From Microbacterium sp. p3-SID336 (GTDB lineage Bacteria; Actinomycetota; Actinomycetes; Actinomycetales; Microbacteriaceae): a stretch of 7,706 bases of DNA. Every line of letters begins with the position of its first letter. Within the stretch, counting starts at the first letter, position 1. Of the stretch, positions 1 through 6,478 are shown piece after piece. Position numbers and translations under genes: made by a program. The notes beneath the pieces were generated by a model. That model was not told where the DNA came from. It worked only from the letters and a program-made list of their open reading frames with translations, and made no database searches. Location of the stretch: NCBI RefSeq assembly GCF_025143365.1, contig NZ_JALXPE010000096.1, positions 1 through 7,706 of the forward strand, written 5' to 3'.

Positions 1-31
1 CCCCCCCGGGGGGGGGCGCCCCTCGCACATG
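1..31. other. C7G9 homopolymer tract downstream of lpdA
   Basis: Seven C are followed directly by nine G (1-16), then a GGGGCGCCCC palindrome (13-22). The tract lies just past the stop codon of the minus-strand lpdA gene, so it could form part of that gene's transcript end. The perfect complement leaves almost no loop and there is no T-run, so it is a poor classical terminator. It is at the window edge and could also reflect a homopolymer sequencing problem. I assign no firm function. Confidence 0.3.
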
Positions 32-1471
32 TCAGGAGATGTTCACCAGGTGCATCGCCCTGCTCGCGTCGGTGATGCTGCTGGACAGCGATGGGTACGC
101 CGCGAACACGCGCGACACCTGGTCGACCGTCAGGCGCCGCTCCACCGCGATCGCGATCGGGTAGATGAGCTCCGAGGCCTTGGGCGCGACGATGACGCCG
201 CCGATCACCGTGCCGGAGCCCTTGCGGGCGATCAGCTTCACGAAGCCGTCCTTGATGCCCATCATCTTGGCGCGCGGGTTCGCGGCAAGGGGCAGCTTGT
301 AGACCATGCCGTCCGCCAGCCCGTCCTCCACGTCCTTCACGCCGTAGCCGACCGTGGCGATCTCGGGCGCCGTGAAGATGTTGGACGTGATCTTGATGAG
401 CTCGAGCGGGATGACGATGTCGCCGAGCGCGTGGAACACCGCCGTGCGCCCCTGCATGGACGCCACCGAGGCCAGGGGGAAGAAGTTCGTGCAGTCGCCG
501 ACGGCGTAGACGTTCGGCACGGAGGTGCGCGCCACCCGGTTCACCCTCACGTGGCCGGAGTCGTCGAGTTCGACGCCCGCCTCCTCCAGGCCGATGCCCG
601 CCGTGTTCGGGATCGAGCCGACCGCCATCAGGCAGTGGCTGCCCTCGACCGTGCGGCCGTCCGAGAGCGTCACCGTGACGCCGTCGCCGGTGACCTCGAC
701 CTTCTCGGCGCGGGACTTGGAGAGCACCTGCATGCCGCCGCGCTTGAACACCTTTTCCAGCACCCGAGCCGCGTCCTGGTCCTCCCCTGGCAGCACCTGC
801 TCGCGGCTGGACACCAGGGTGACCTTGGCCCCGAGGTTCATGTACGCGGAGGCGAACTCCGCGCCGGTGACGCCGGAGCCGACCACGATGAGGTGCTCGG
901 GCAGCGCCTTCATGTCGTACAGCTGCGTCCACGTGAGGATGCGCTTGCCGTCGGGCTTCGCGGAGTCGAGCTCCCGCGGGGACGCGCCGACCGCCACCAC
1001 GATCGTGTCGGCCTCGACCCGGTCGAAGTCGGTGCCGCGCTCCCCCGTGGAGACCACGATGGCGTTCGGGCCCTCCAGCCGCCCGTGGCCGGAGAGGATG
1101 CGCACGCCGGCATCGAGCAGCGTGGTGCGCATGTCCTCCGACTGCTGGCCGGCCAGCGCCACCAGGCGCTTGTTCACGGCGGCCAGGTTGATCGCGATCT
1201 CGGGCTTGAGCGGCTTGCCGTTCTCACCCTTGGCGTAGAAGTTCACGCCGAGGTCGCTGGCTTCGGAGATCGCGACCGCCGCATCGGCCGTGGCGATCAG
1301 GCTCTTCGACGGCACCACGTCGGTGAGCACCGCGGAGCCGCCCACCCCCACGCGCTCGACCAGGGTGACCTCGGCCCCGAGCTGGGCGGCCGCCAGGGCC
1401 GCCTCGTAGCCGCCGGGTCCGCCGCCGAGCACGGCGACGCGCTGAGTGCGCTCGAAAGTGGTGGAAGACAT
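32..1471 (-). CDS. lpdA: LpdA-type NAD(P)H-quinone dehydrogenase (flavoprotein disulfide reductase fold, cysteine-less)
   Basis: A 479-residue FAD/NAD(P)H oxidoreductase of the pyridine-nucleotide disulfide reductase fold. The FAD-binding GGGPGG is at residues 16-21, the second dinucleotide site GSGVTG at 198-203, and the FAD-contacting GDC around D326, followed by the dimerisation domain. It resembles mycobacterial LpdA (Rv3303c), which is known to reduce quinones rather than act as a lipoamide dehydrogenase. The CxxxxC redox motif is absent: the positions are A47 and V52 in front of PSK (54-56). The C-terminal His/Glu pair of true disulfide reductases is replaced by Y459 and S464. A disulfide-exchange reaction is therefore very unlikely; hydride transfer from NAD(P)H through FAD to a quinone-like acceptor is the inferred role, probably cytosolic or at the membrane face. 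The ATG at 1471 is preferred because GGGGAAG lies 10 nt upstream; an ATG at 1480 has it only 1 nt away. It is divergent from the phosphorylase gene. Confidence 0.9.
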   Translation of the reverse strand: MSSTTFERTQRVAVLGGGPGGYEAALAAAQLGAEVTLVERVGVGGSAVLTDVVPSKSLIATADAAVAISEASDLGVNFYAKGENGKPLKPEIAINLAAVNKRLVALAGQQSEDMRTTLLDAGVRILSGHGRLEGPNAIVVSTGERGTDFDRVEADTIVVAVGASPRELDSAKPDGKRILTWTQLYDMKALPEHLIVVGSGVTGAEFASAYMNLGAKVTLVSSREQVLPGEDQDAARVLEKVFKRGGMQVLSKSRAEKVEVTGDGVTVTLSDGRTVEGSHCLMAVGSIPNTAGIGLEEAGVELDDSGHVRVNRVARTSVPNVYAVGDCTNFFPLASVASMQGRTAVFHALGDIVIPLELIKITSNIFTAPEIATVGYGVKDVEDGLADGMVYKLPLAANPRAKMMGIKDGFVKLIARKGSGTVIGGVIVAPKASELIYPIAIAVERRLTVDQVSRVFAAYPSLSSSITDASRAMHLVNIS

Positions 1472-1492
1472 GCTTCCCATTCTTCCCCAATC

Positions 1493-1522
1493 CTGGCACC
1501 CGAGCCTGCACCTTCCTAGAGT
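1493..1522 (+). promoter_or_regulatory. Putative promoter giving a leaderless phosphorylase mRNA
   Basis: TAGAGT at 1517-1522 fits the actinobacterial -10 pattern TANNNT. CTGGCA at 1493-1498, 18 bp upstream, matches four of six bases of TTGACA. Counting the last T of the -10 as -7 puts +1 exactly on the A of the ATG at 1529. There is no good Shine-Dalgarno sequence before that ATG, which fits a leaderless transcript, a common arrangement in actinobacteria. The site lies inside the 57-bp gap shared with divergent lpdA. This is a prediction from sequence only. Confidence 0.5.
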
Positions 1523-1528
1523 GGATCC

Positions 1529-2362
1529 ATGCCTGAAACGCACAGCAACCCTCTCGACGACCCCTCCGCGAACCCGTTCGAGGTCGCGGCCGAAGCCGCC
1601 GCCGACATCGCGCGGCTGACCGGCGTCGAGAAGCACGACATCGCCCTCACGCTCGGCAGCGGCTGGGGCAAAGCCGCCGACCTGATCGGCGAGACGGTCG
1701 CCACGATCCCGGCGACCGAGGTCACCGGGTTCTCGAAGCCCGCTCTGGAGGGCCACGTCGGCACGCTGCGCAGCATCCGCACACCGGGCGGCAAGAACGT
1801 GCTCGTGATCGGCGCGCGCACCCACTACTACGAGAACCACGGCGTGCGACGTGTCGTGCACAGCGTGCGCACGGCTGCCGCGACAGGTGCGGGGATCATG
1901 GTGCTGACGAACGGCGCCGGAGGGATCCGCGAGACGTGGAAGCCGGGACAGCCGGTGCTCATCAGCGACCACATCAACCTCACGGCGGACTCTCCCCTGG
2001 AGGGCGCGACGTTCGTCGACCTCACCGATCTCTACGCGAAGCGCCTGCGCGACGTGGCCCGCAGCATCGATCCGACTCTCGACGAGGGCGTGTACACGCA
2101 GTTCCGCGGGCCGCACTACGAGACCCCGGCCGAGGTCCAGATGGCGAAGCACATGGGCGGCCACATCGTCGGCATGTCCACCGCCCTCGAGGCCATCGCG
2201 GCGCGCGAGGCCGGCATGGAGATCCTCGGCTTCTCGCTCATCACGAACCTCGCCGCCGGCATCCAGCAGAGCCCGCTCAGCCACGCGGAGGTCATCGAGG
2301 CCGGACGCGAGGCGGAGCCCGTGATCTCGGCGCTGCTGGCCAGGGTGGTCGAGGCGCTGTGA
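1529..2362 (+). CDS. punA: Purine-nucleoside phosphorylase (trimeric, PNP class I)
   Basis: A 277-residue cytosolic enzyme that splits purine (deoxy)nucleosides with phosphate to free base plus (deoxy)ribose-1-phosphate. The length and motifs fit the trimeric PNP family: the phosphate loop GSGWG at residues 43-47, R97 and H99 in ARTHYYENH (phosphate-binding pair), NGAGGI, GPHYETPAE with E198, GMSTALE, and N240 in the ITN motif. E198 and N240 correspond to the human PNP residues E201 and N243 that give 6-oxopurine (inosine/guanosine) preference, so that specificity is inferred. The mycobacterial orthologue is called deoD, although it is not related to hexameric E. coli DeoD. The ATG at 1529 is chosen because the candidate -10 TAGAGT ends 6 nt before it and the family N-terminus fits. 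It overlaps the next gene by 4 bp. Confidence 0.95.
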   Translation: MPETHSNPLDDPSANPFEVAAEAAADIARLTGVEKHDIALTLGSGWGKAADLIGETVATIPATEVTGFSKPALEGHVGTLRSIRTPGGKNVLVIGARTHYYENHGVRRVVHSVRTAAATGAGIMVLTNGAGGIRETWKPGQPVLISDHINLTADSPLEGATFVDLTDLYAKRLRDVARSIDPTLDEGVYTQFRGPHYETPAEVQMAKHMGGHIVGMSTALEAIAAREAGMEILGFSLITNLAAGIQQSPLSHAEVIEAGREAEPVISALLARVVEAL

Positions 2363-4029
2363 GCGCGGAGCGGCTCGCCCAGGCCCGCGCCTGGCTGCGG
2401 CAGGACCCCGACCCGCAGACGCGGGACGAGCTCGCCGGTGTGGTCACCCGCGCCGCCGCGGGCGACGACGCCGCGATCGCCGACCTGGACGACCGCTTCG
2501 GCAGCCGTCTCGCGTTCGGCACGGCAGGGCTCCGCGGCGCGCTCGGCGCCGGAAGCAACCGCATGAACCGGGTGCTGGTCGCCCAGGCGGCCGCGGGGTT
2601 CGCGGCCTACCTGCGTGAGCGGTCGCACGGCGGCACGCCCACCGTGGTGATCGGCTACGACGGCCGCCGCAACTCGCGCGTGTTCGCGCAGGATTCCGCC
2701 GAGCTCTTCGCCGGCGCCGGGCTCCGCACCATCCTGCTCCCCCGTCTGCTGCCGACGCCGGTGCTCGCGTTCGCGGTCAGGCACCTCCACGCCGACGCCG
2801 GCGTCATGGTCACGGCCAGCCACAACCCACCCGACGACAACGGCTACAAGGTGTATCTGGGCGGCGCCGACGGCGGCTCCCAGATCGTCGCCCCGGCGGA
2901 CGCCGAGATCGCCGCCCACATCCAGCGCGTGGCCGATGCGGGGAACGTGCGCTCCCTGCCGCGGTCGACCGCGTACGAGACGGCCGGCGAGGAAGTGGTG
3001 GAGGCGTACATCGCCGCGACAGCCGCCGTGGCGCCCGCCCCCGCCGGCGCCAGCGAACTGCGCTGGGTCTACACGGCCATGCACGGGGTCGGCTGGGAGA
3101 CGGTGTCGCGCATCCTCCGCGCAGCCGACTACCCGCAGCCGGTCGTCGTGGACGAGCAGCTGCGACCGGACCCCACCTTCCGCACGGTGTCGTTCCCGAA
3201 CCCCGAGGAGCCCGGAGCGATGGACCTCGCGTTCGCGAAGGCGCGCCGCGTGGGAGCCGACTTCATCCTCGCGAACGACCCGGACGCCGACCGGCTCGCT
3301 GTCGCCATCCCGGACGAGACCGCGCCGGAGGGCTGGCGCCGCCTGACCGGCAACGAGGTGGGCCTGCTGCTCGGCGCACGCGCAGCCCGGTCCGCCGAGG
3401 GGACCCGCGGAGCCTCGCTGGCATGCTCGCTGGTCTCCTCGCCAGGGCTCGGCGCGGTGGCCGCCCATCACGGCCTCGACTTCCACGAGACTCTCACCGG
3501 GTTCAAGTGGATCTCCCGCGCGCCCGGCATCGTGTTCGGCTTCGAGGAGGCGCTCGGCTACCTCGTGAACCCGGACACGGTGCGCGACAAGGACGGCATC
3601 TCCGCCGCGGTCGCCGTGCTCGGCCTCGCCGCGGAGGCCCGCGAGCGCGGCGCCACGCTCGCCGACCTCCTCCGCGAGCTCGGTGACACCTACGGCCACT
3701 TCGCGAGCGGACAGGTCTCGGTGCGCGTGGCCGACGTCGCGATCATCGGCACCGTGATGCTCGCGCTGCGCTCGCTCCCGCCCACGCAGATCGGCGGTCG
3801 CTCCATCGCCTCGGCGGAGGACCTGCTGCGGTCGGGCCCCGGACAGCCCTCCGGGGACGTGCTCCGGTATCGGCTGACCGACGGCTCGCGCGTGATCGTG
3901 CGTCCCAGCGGCACAGAGCCGAAGCTCAAGGTGTACATCGACGCGAAGGCGGACTCCGCGGACGGCGCCGCCGCAGCGGTCGCGGAGCTCGAGGCCGGCG
4001 TGCGGACCCTGCTGGACGAGCGCTCCTGA
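2359..4029 (+). CDS. pmmB: Phospho-sugar mutase, PGM2/PmmB type (probable phosphopentomutase or phosphoglucomutase)
   Basis: A 556-residue alpha-D-phosphohexomutase superfamily enzyme with all four active-site segments. They are the GTAGLRG entry motif, the catalytic phosphoserine S154 in TASHNPP, the metal-binding DPDADR at 307-312 (D307, D309, D311), the sugar-specificity loop GFEEALGY at 394-401, and the phosphate-binding RPSGTEPK at 515-522. The GTG at 2359 overlaps the phosphorylase stop as GTGA, with GAGG 4 nt upstream, so translation is probably coupled. Length and N-terminal extension match the PGM2/PmmB branch (mycobacterial PmmB is Rv3308) rather than short ManB/GlmM enzymes. Human PGM2 of this branch is a phosphopentomutase. 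Next to a PNP gene, conversion of (deoxy)ribose-1-phosphate to the 5-phosphate is the most economical role, but glucose- or mannose-phosphate activity cannot be excluded from sequence. Confidence 0.9.
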   Translation: MSAERLAQARAWLRQDPDPQTRDELAGVVTRAAAGDDAAIADLDDRFGSRLAFGTAGLRGALGAGSNRMNRVLVAQAAAGFAAYLRERSHGGTPTVVIGYDGRRNSRVFAQDSAELFAGAGLRTILLPRLLPTPVLAFAVRHLHADAGVMVTASHNPPDDNGYKVYLGGADGGSQIVAPADAEIAAHIQRVADAGNVRSLPRSTAYETAGEEVVEAYIAATAAVAPAPAGASELRWVYTAMHGVGWETVSRILRAADYPQPVVVDEQLRPDPTFRTVSFPNPEEPGAMDLAFAKARRVGADFILANDPDADRLAVAIPDETAPEGWRRLTGNEVGLLLGARAARSAEGTRGASLACSLVSSPGLGAVAAHHGLDFHETLTGFKWISRAPGIVFGFEEALGYLVNPDTVRDKDGISAAVAVLGLAAEARERGATLADLLRELGDTYGHFASGQVSVRVADVAIIGTVMLALRSLPPTQIGGRSIASAEDLLRSGPGQPSGDVLRYRLTDGSRVIVRPSGTEPKLKVYIDAKADSADGAAAAVAELEAGVRTLLDERS

Positions 4030-4030
4030 C

Positions 4031-4294
4031 ATGCCCGCCCGGAGCGTGGTCGTCAGCGCCCACAACGGCGTGCACGCACGACCCGTCGCCGAGCTCGTGC
4101 GACTCGCGCAGTCGCACGACGGCACCGTGACCCTGCGCACCGCGGACGGCACGACCGTCGACCTGAGCAGCGTGCTCGCGGTGATGGACCTGGCGCTCGG
4201 CCCGGGTGACGCGGTGGTGCTGGAGACCGCGCCAGGGGCGACGGCGGAGGCGCTGCTCGACCGGCTCGCGGAGGTGCTCGCACCCGGGCGCTGA
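4031..4294 (+). CDS. HPr-like PTS phosphocarrier, second copy, attached to the nucleoside operon
   Basis: An 87-residue HPr-fold protein, the usual length for HPr. H15 in NGVHARP is the phosphate-accepting histidine with its partner R17. The regulatory-serine region reads LSSVLAVMD; S47 aligns with Ser46 of Bacillus HPr. The usual Gly of the SIMGV/SILGV motif is Ala (A50), and the surface around it is more acidic than in the HPr at 6798. The gene starts 1 nt after the pmmB stop, with only a weak GGACGAG-like Shine-Dalgarno sequence inside pmmB, so it is probably co-transcribed and coupled. It is the last gene of the operon and converges on the PRD regulator. It may be a second carrier serving the PRD regulator or a separate phosphorelay. 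The HPr assignment is firm; the partner is unknown. Confidence 0.85.
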   Translation: MPARSVVVSAHNGVHARPVAELVRLAQSHDGTVTLRTADGTTVDLSSVLAVMDLALGPGDAVVLETAPGATAEALLDRLAEVLAPGR

Positions 4295-4345
4295 GCGGCG
4301 GGGACGGCGGTGCGGGCACCCGGTCGGCTGACGCCGCTCCTCAGC
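4290..4345. terminator. Nested inverted repeat between convergent genes (possible bidirectional terminator)
   Basis: GAGCGGCG (4293-4300) pairs perfectly with CGCCGCTC (4332-4339). The stem can extend outward through GCT (4290-4292) with CAGC (4342-4345) if two bases bulge. Inside the 31-nt loop, GGTGC (4309-4313) and GCACC (4316-4320) form a second stem. The structure spans the stop codons of both convergent genes. There is no T-run on either side, so intrinsic termination is uncertain. Confidence 0.4.
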
Positions 4346-6263
4346 CGTCGATCACGGCGACGAGCTCGTCGAGGAACGCCTCGAACGTGGTGCCGCGGCG
4401 GACGATGCGCTGCACGCTCTCCCGTTCGCTGAACACCTCGACCAGCTGCTCGAACACGGTCTGGAAGGCGGCGCGGTCGTCTTCGCTGAAGGCGGCGAGC
4501 GCCACGACCTGCACCCGTCCGTCGCCCCATGCCGCCGACCCGTCGGCCACGCCGATCGCGATGGCGGTGCGGCGCGCGGTCATCTGCAGCGCATGCGGGA
4601 CCGCGAGCGCATCCGTGAACGCCGTGGACGACATGCGCTCCCGCAGGATCGTGTTCTCGATGTAGTCCTCGCCGATCAGTCCCGCCTGCACCAGCCGTGC
4701 CCCGAGGCGACGGATTATCGCCTCCTCGCCCTCGTCCGGCAGCGGGAACACGTACGCGTCGGGGTGGAAGTAGCGCGCCAGCTCCGCTCGCAGCCGGGTC
4801 AGCCGCCGCCCGCGCCGCAGCCGCGCAGCCGCCTGCTGGATGCGGTCGACGTCGGCGTCCGTCAGGAACGGCTGGATGCGCACGAACCGCTCCCCTGCGG
4901 TGCCCGGCTCGATCGTGCTGAGCACCAGGTCGGTGTCGAACGACGACCAGTCCGGGTCGACGCGGGTCACCACGCGGGTGACCTCGATGGCGGAGCCCAG
5001 GCTGCGGTCGACGCTGGAGCGCAGCAGCTCGTGGAGTTCGTAGTACCCCGGGCACACGATGGTGGCCGTGAGGATCGACTCGGCCTTCCTGCTGCGCTCG
5101 AGCCGACCGCCGACGTGCATCGCGATGTAGGCGATCTCGTCGTCGTGGATGGGCGTGCCGAGGCGGTCGTGGAGGCCGCTCGCGATCGACACCGCGACCT
5201 CGAAGATCATCGGATAGGTGGTCTTCAGCGATCGGGTCAGCGGGTTGCGGGTGAGGGCGCTCTGCTCGGCGCGACGCAGCAGGTTCTGCACGTGCAGGGC
5301 GAGCCGCAGCACGAACGTCTCGTCGACCAGGTCGACCTGGAAGTCCTCGGCGGCCCTGGCGATCTCCGCCCGGACGGCGGCCTCCACCGCCGGCTCCACG
5401 CCGCTGCGCGCGACCTCCCGCGTGGCATCGCCGCCCGGAGCGACGATGCGCGTGAGCACGAGCGACGCCAGGTGCCCGCTGTCCCCCTCGCCGAGGACGA
5501 CCGAGAAGTGCGCGGCCGCGAGACGCGCGATGACCGCGCCCACCCGCGGGATCTCGGGACGCGCACCGGCCGGTGGCGTGTCGAGCGCGCGACCGGCGGC
5601 CACCCGCTCGGCGGCGATCGCGATGTGCAGCAGCACGTCGGCGATCGCGAGCTCGTTGACGTAGTAGCCCAGTGCGCTCAGCTCGCCGACCAGGGCCGAC
5701 TTGAACGGGCCGACGGCGCGGGGGTCCACGGCGGTGCCGGACAGCGCGCGGCGGAACGTCTCGGGGTGGAAGGAGGCGTCGTCCATCTCGTCGTGCGCGA
5801 GACGGCTGAGCAGTCGGCGCTGCGCTCCCTCGTCCCCGCGCAGCCGGACGACCTCGCGGGAGCGCTCGAGCTCGAGCTGCGTGCCGTCCAGCAGGCCGCG
5901 CACTCGCACGAGGTCGGCCTCCAGGGTCGCCTCGCTCACGTGCAGGTCGTCGGCGGCGTCGAACACGTCGATGCCGCCGGGCGCGTCGAGCAGCATCCGC
6001 ACCAGCGCGTGCAGGCGGTCGCGCGGCGTAGTGTCTCGACCCTGCCGCACCCGCAGGGCGCCTCGTGCCCCCGAACCGGCACGGTACCCGGCAGGGCCCG
6101 ACTCCACGACGGCCGCGCCGGGCGTCCGCGCATTCAGTGCGGCGACGTACGAGCGGATGCTGCGGGGCGTCACGCCGAGCAGATCCGCGAGGCTGCCGGC
6201 GGTCGCCCATCCCTCCTGGCGCAGCAGCGCGGAGAGGAGCTGGTCCTGGCGCTGGCGCGACAT
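4341..6263 (-). CDS. PRD-containing PTS transcriptional activator (MtlR/LicR/BglG superfamily)
   Basis: A 640-residue multidomain regulator. In order: an N-terminal helix-turn-helix (about 5-60); a linker/second winged helix (about 75-150); PRD1 (about 170-290) with H213 in LLHIAIAAER; PRD2 (about 300-395) with H324 in LHVQNLLRR and H383 in YIAMHVGG; an EIIB-like domain (about 398-485) with C404 in TIVCPGYYEL; and an EIIA-like domain (about 510-640) with H557 in AVPHAL. The N-terminus is a DNA-binding HTH, not the RNA-binding CAT domain of true BglG antiterminators, so it should be a DNA-binding activator of the MtlR/LicR/ManR type. In such proteins, HPr- and EII-dependent phosphorylation of PRD and EII domains sets activity. 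The ATG at 6263 has GGGGAGG 3 nt upstream. It is divergent from the EIIB-HPr-EI operon, its likely target. The controlled sugar cannot be told from this sequence. Confidence 0.9.
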   Translation of the reverse strand: MSRQRQDQLLSALLRQEGWATAGSLADLLGVTPRSIRSYVAALNARTPGAAVVESGPAGYRAGSGARGALRVRQGRDTTPRDRLHALVRMLLDAPGGIDVFDAADDLHVSEATLEADLVRVRGLLDGTQLELERSREVVRLRGDEGAQRRLLSRLAHDEMDDASFHPETFRRALSGTAVDPRAVGPFKSALVGELSALGYYVNELAIADVLLHIAIAAERVAAGRALDTPPAGARPEIPRVGAVIARLAAAHFSVVLGEGDSGHLASLVLTRIVAPGGDATREVARSGVEPAVEAAVRAEIARAAEDFQVDLVDETFVLRLALHVQNLLRRAEQSALTRNPLTRSLKTTYPMIFEVAVSIASGLHDRLGTPIHDDEIAYIAMHVGGRLERSRKAESILTATIVCPGYYELHELLRSSVDRSLGSAIEVTRVVTRVDPDWSSFDTDLVLSTIEPGTAGERFVRIQPFLTDADVDRIQQAAARLRRGRRLTRLRAELARYFHPDAYVFPLPDEGEEAIIRRLGARLVQAGLIGEDYIENTILRERMSSTAFTDALAVPHALQMTARRTAIAIGVADGSAAWGDGRVQVVALAAFSEDDRAAFQTVFEQLVEVFSERESVQRIVRRGTTFEAFLDELVAVIDG

Positions 6264-6279
6264 GGTCCTCCCCGCTCCC

Positions 6280-6367
6280 GTGCTGACGGCACTGTGCTGA
6301 CGGCACTGTGCTGACGTGCTCTGTGCTCTCGTGCTCTGTGCTCACGTGCTCTGTGCTGACGTGCTCT
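6280..6367 (+). repeat. Tandem repeat array built on GTGCT (six 14-15-bp units)
   Basis: Two identical 14-bp units GTGCTGACGGCACT (6280-6293, 6294-6307) are followed by four 15-bp units. GTGCTGACGTGCTCT occurs at 6308 and 6353; variants with CTC or CAC at the sixth to eighth bases occur at 6323 and 6338. Each 15-bp unit is itself an 8-bp plus 7-bp half-repeat, so GTGCT starts at 6280, 6294, 6308, 6316, 6323, 6331, 6338, 6346, 6353 and 6361. The array is non-coding and sits 17-104 bp before the regulator start codon. It may be a multi-site operator, a 5' leader repeat of the regulator mRNA, or a slippage-prone microrepeat. Confidence 0.85.
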
Positions 6368-6382
6368 CCATGATGTCAGCAC
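6353..6382. promoter_or_regulatory. Inverted repeat GTGCTGAC-N14-GTCAGCAC (operator candidate)
   Basis: A perfect 8-bp inverted repeat (6353-6360 with 6375-6382) joins the last array unit to a reverse-oriented copy outside the array. The spacing puts the half-site centres 22 bp apart, about two helical turns, which suits a dimeric DNA-binding protein. The same GTGCTGAC half-site also occurs at 6280, 6294 and 6308. The PRD regulator is the natural candidate binder; this is an inference. Confidence 0.4.
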
Positions 6383-6409
6383 GACGGCGCAGACGCGCGG
6401 CGAGAGAGG

Positions 6410-6425
6410 TTCCGCGGGGGCGGAA
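6410..6425. promoter_or_regulatory. Palindrome TTCCGC-GGGG-GCGGAA
   Basis: A perfect 6-bp inverted repeat with a 4-base G spacer, 61 bp before the EIIB start codon. It could be an operator for a second regulator or an RNA hairpin if transcribed. In GC-rich DNA such short palindromes also occur by chance; the AT-containing outer TT/AA pairs make it slightly more notable. Confidence 0.3.
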
Positions 6426-6438
6426 AGGAACGTGTTGG

Positions 6439-6455
6439 CGGCGGCAGGGCCGCCG
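6439..6455 (+). other. GC-rich leader hairpin before EIIB
   Basis: CGGCGGC and GCCGCCG form a 7-bp all-GC stem around a 3-nt AGG loop. The hairpin ends 16 nt before the Shine-Dalgarno sequence of the EIIB gene. It is followed by TTCCC, not a T-run, so it is not a standard terminator. If the transcript starts upstream it would be a stable 5' leader structure that could affect message stability or ribosome access. Confidence 0.35.
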
Positions 6456-6471
6456 TTCCCAGACTGTTCTC

Positions 6472-6478
6472 AGGAAGG
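6472..6478 (+). promoter_or_regulatory. Strong ribosome binding site of EIIB gene
   Basis: AGGAAGG lies 8 nt before the ATG at 6487. It decides the start: the reading frame stays open further upstream, but that extension would run through the repeat array and has no family support. Confidence 0.8.

Noticed and set aside
29..1519. 496-codon plus-strand frame opposite lpdA
   Set aside because: Antisense, His/Arg/Asp-rich, without recognisable domains; it mirrors the codon bias of lpdA.
1472..2284. N-terminal extension of the lpdA frame to 2284
   Set aside because: The frame stays open but is antisense to the phosphorylase gene and has no family similarity. The FAD motif begins about 15 residues after the ATG at 1471, as expected.
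1936..2358. Longer mutase starting inside the phosphorylase gene
   Set aside because: The extension is an arginine/glycine-rich out-of-frame reading of the phosphorylase. The GTG overlapping its stop gives the normal family N-terminus.
2116..6345. A 1409-codon open frame on the minus strand across the mutase gene and the PRD regulator
   Set aside because: It is antisense to the mutase and out of frame with the regulator, is very rich in Arg/Ala/Gly, and shows no family motif. Long empty frames are expected at this GC content; both overlapped genes have complete catalytic or domain motifs in their own frames.
6343..6348. CACGTG hexamer inside the array
   Set aside because: It arises from one variant repeat unit (CAC before GTGCT) and does not extend as a palindrome beyond six bases.
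6280..6382. CRISPR-like array
   Set aside because: The units are 14-15 bp with no unique spacers, and no cas genes are nearby.
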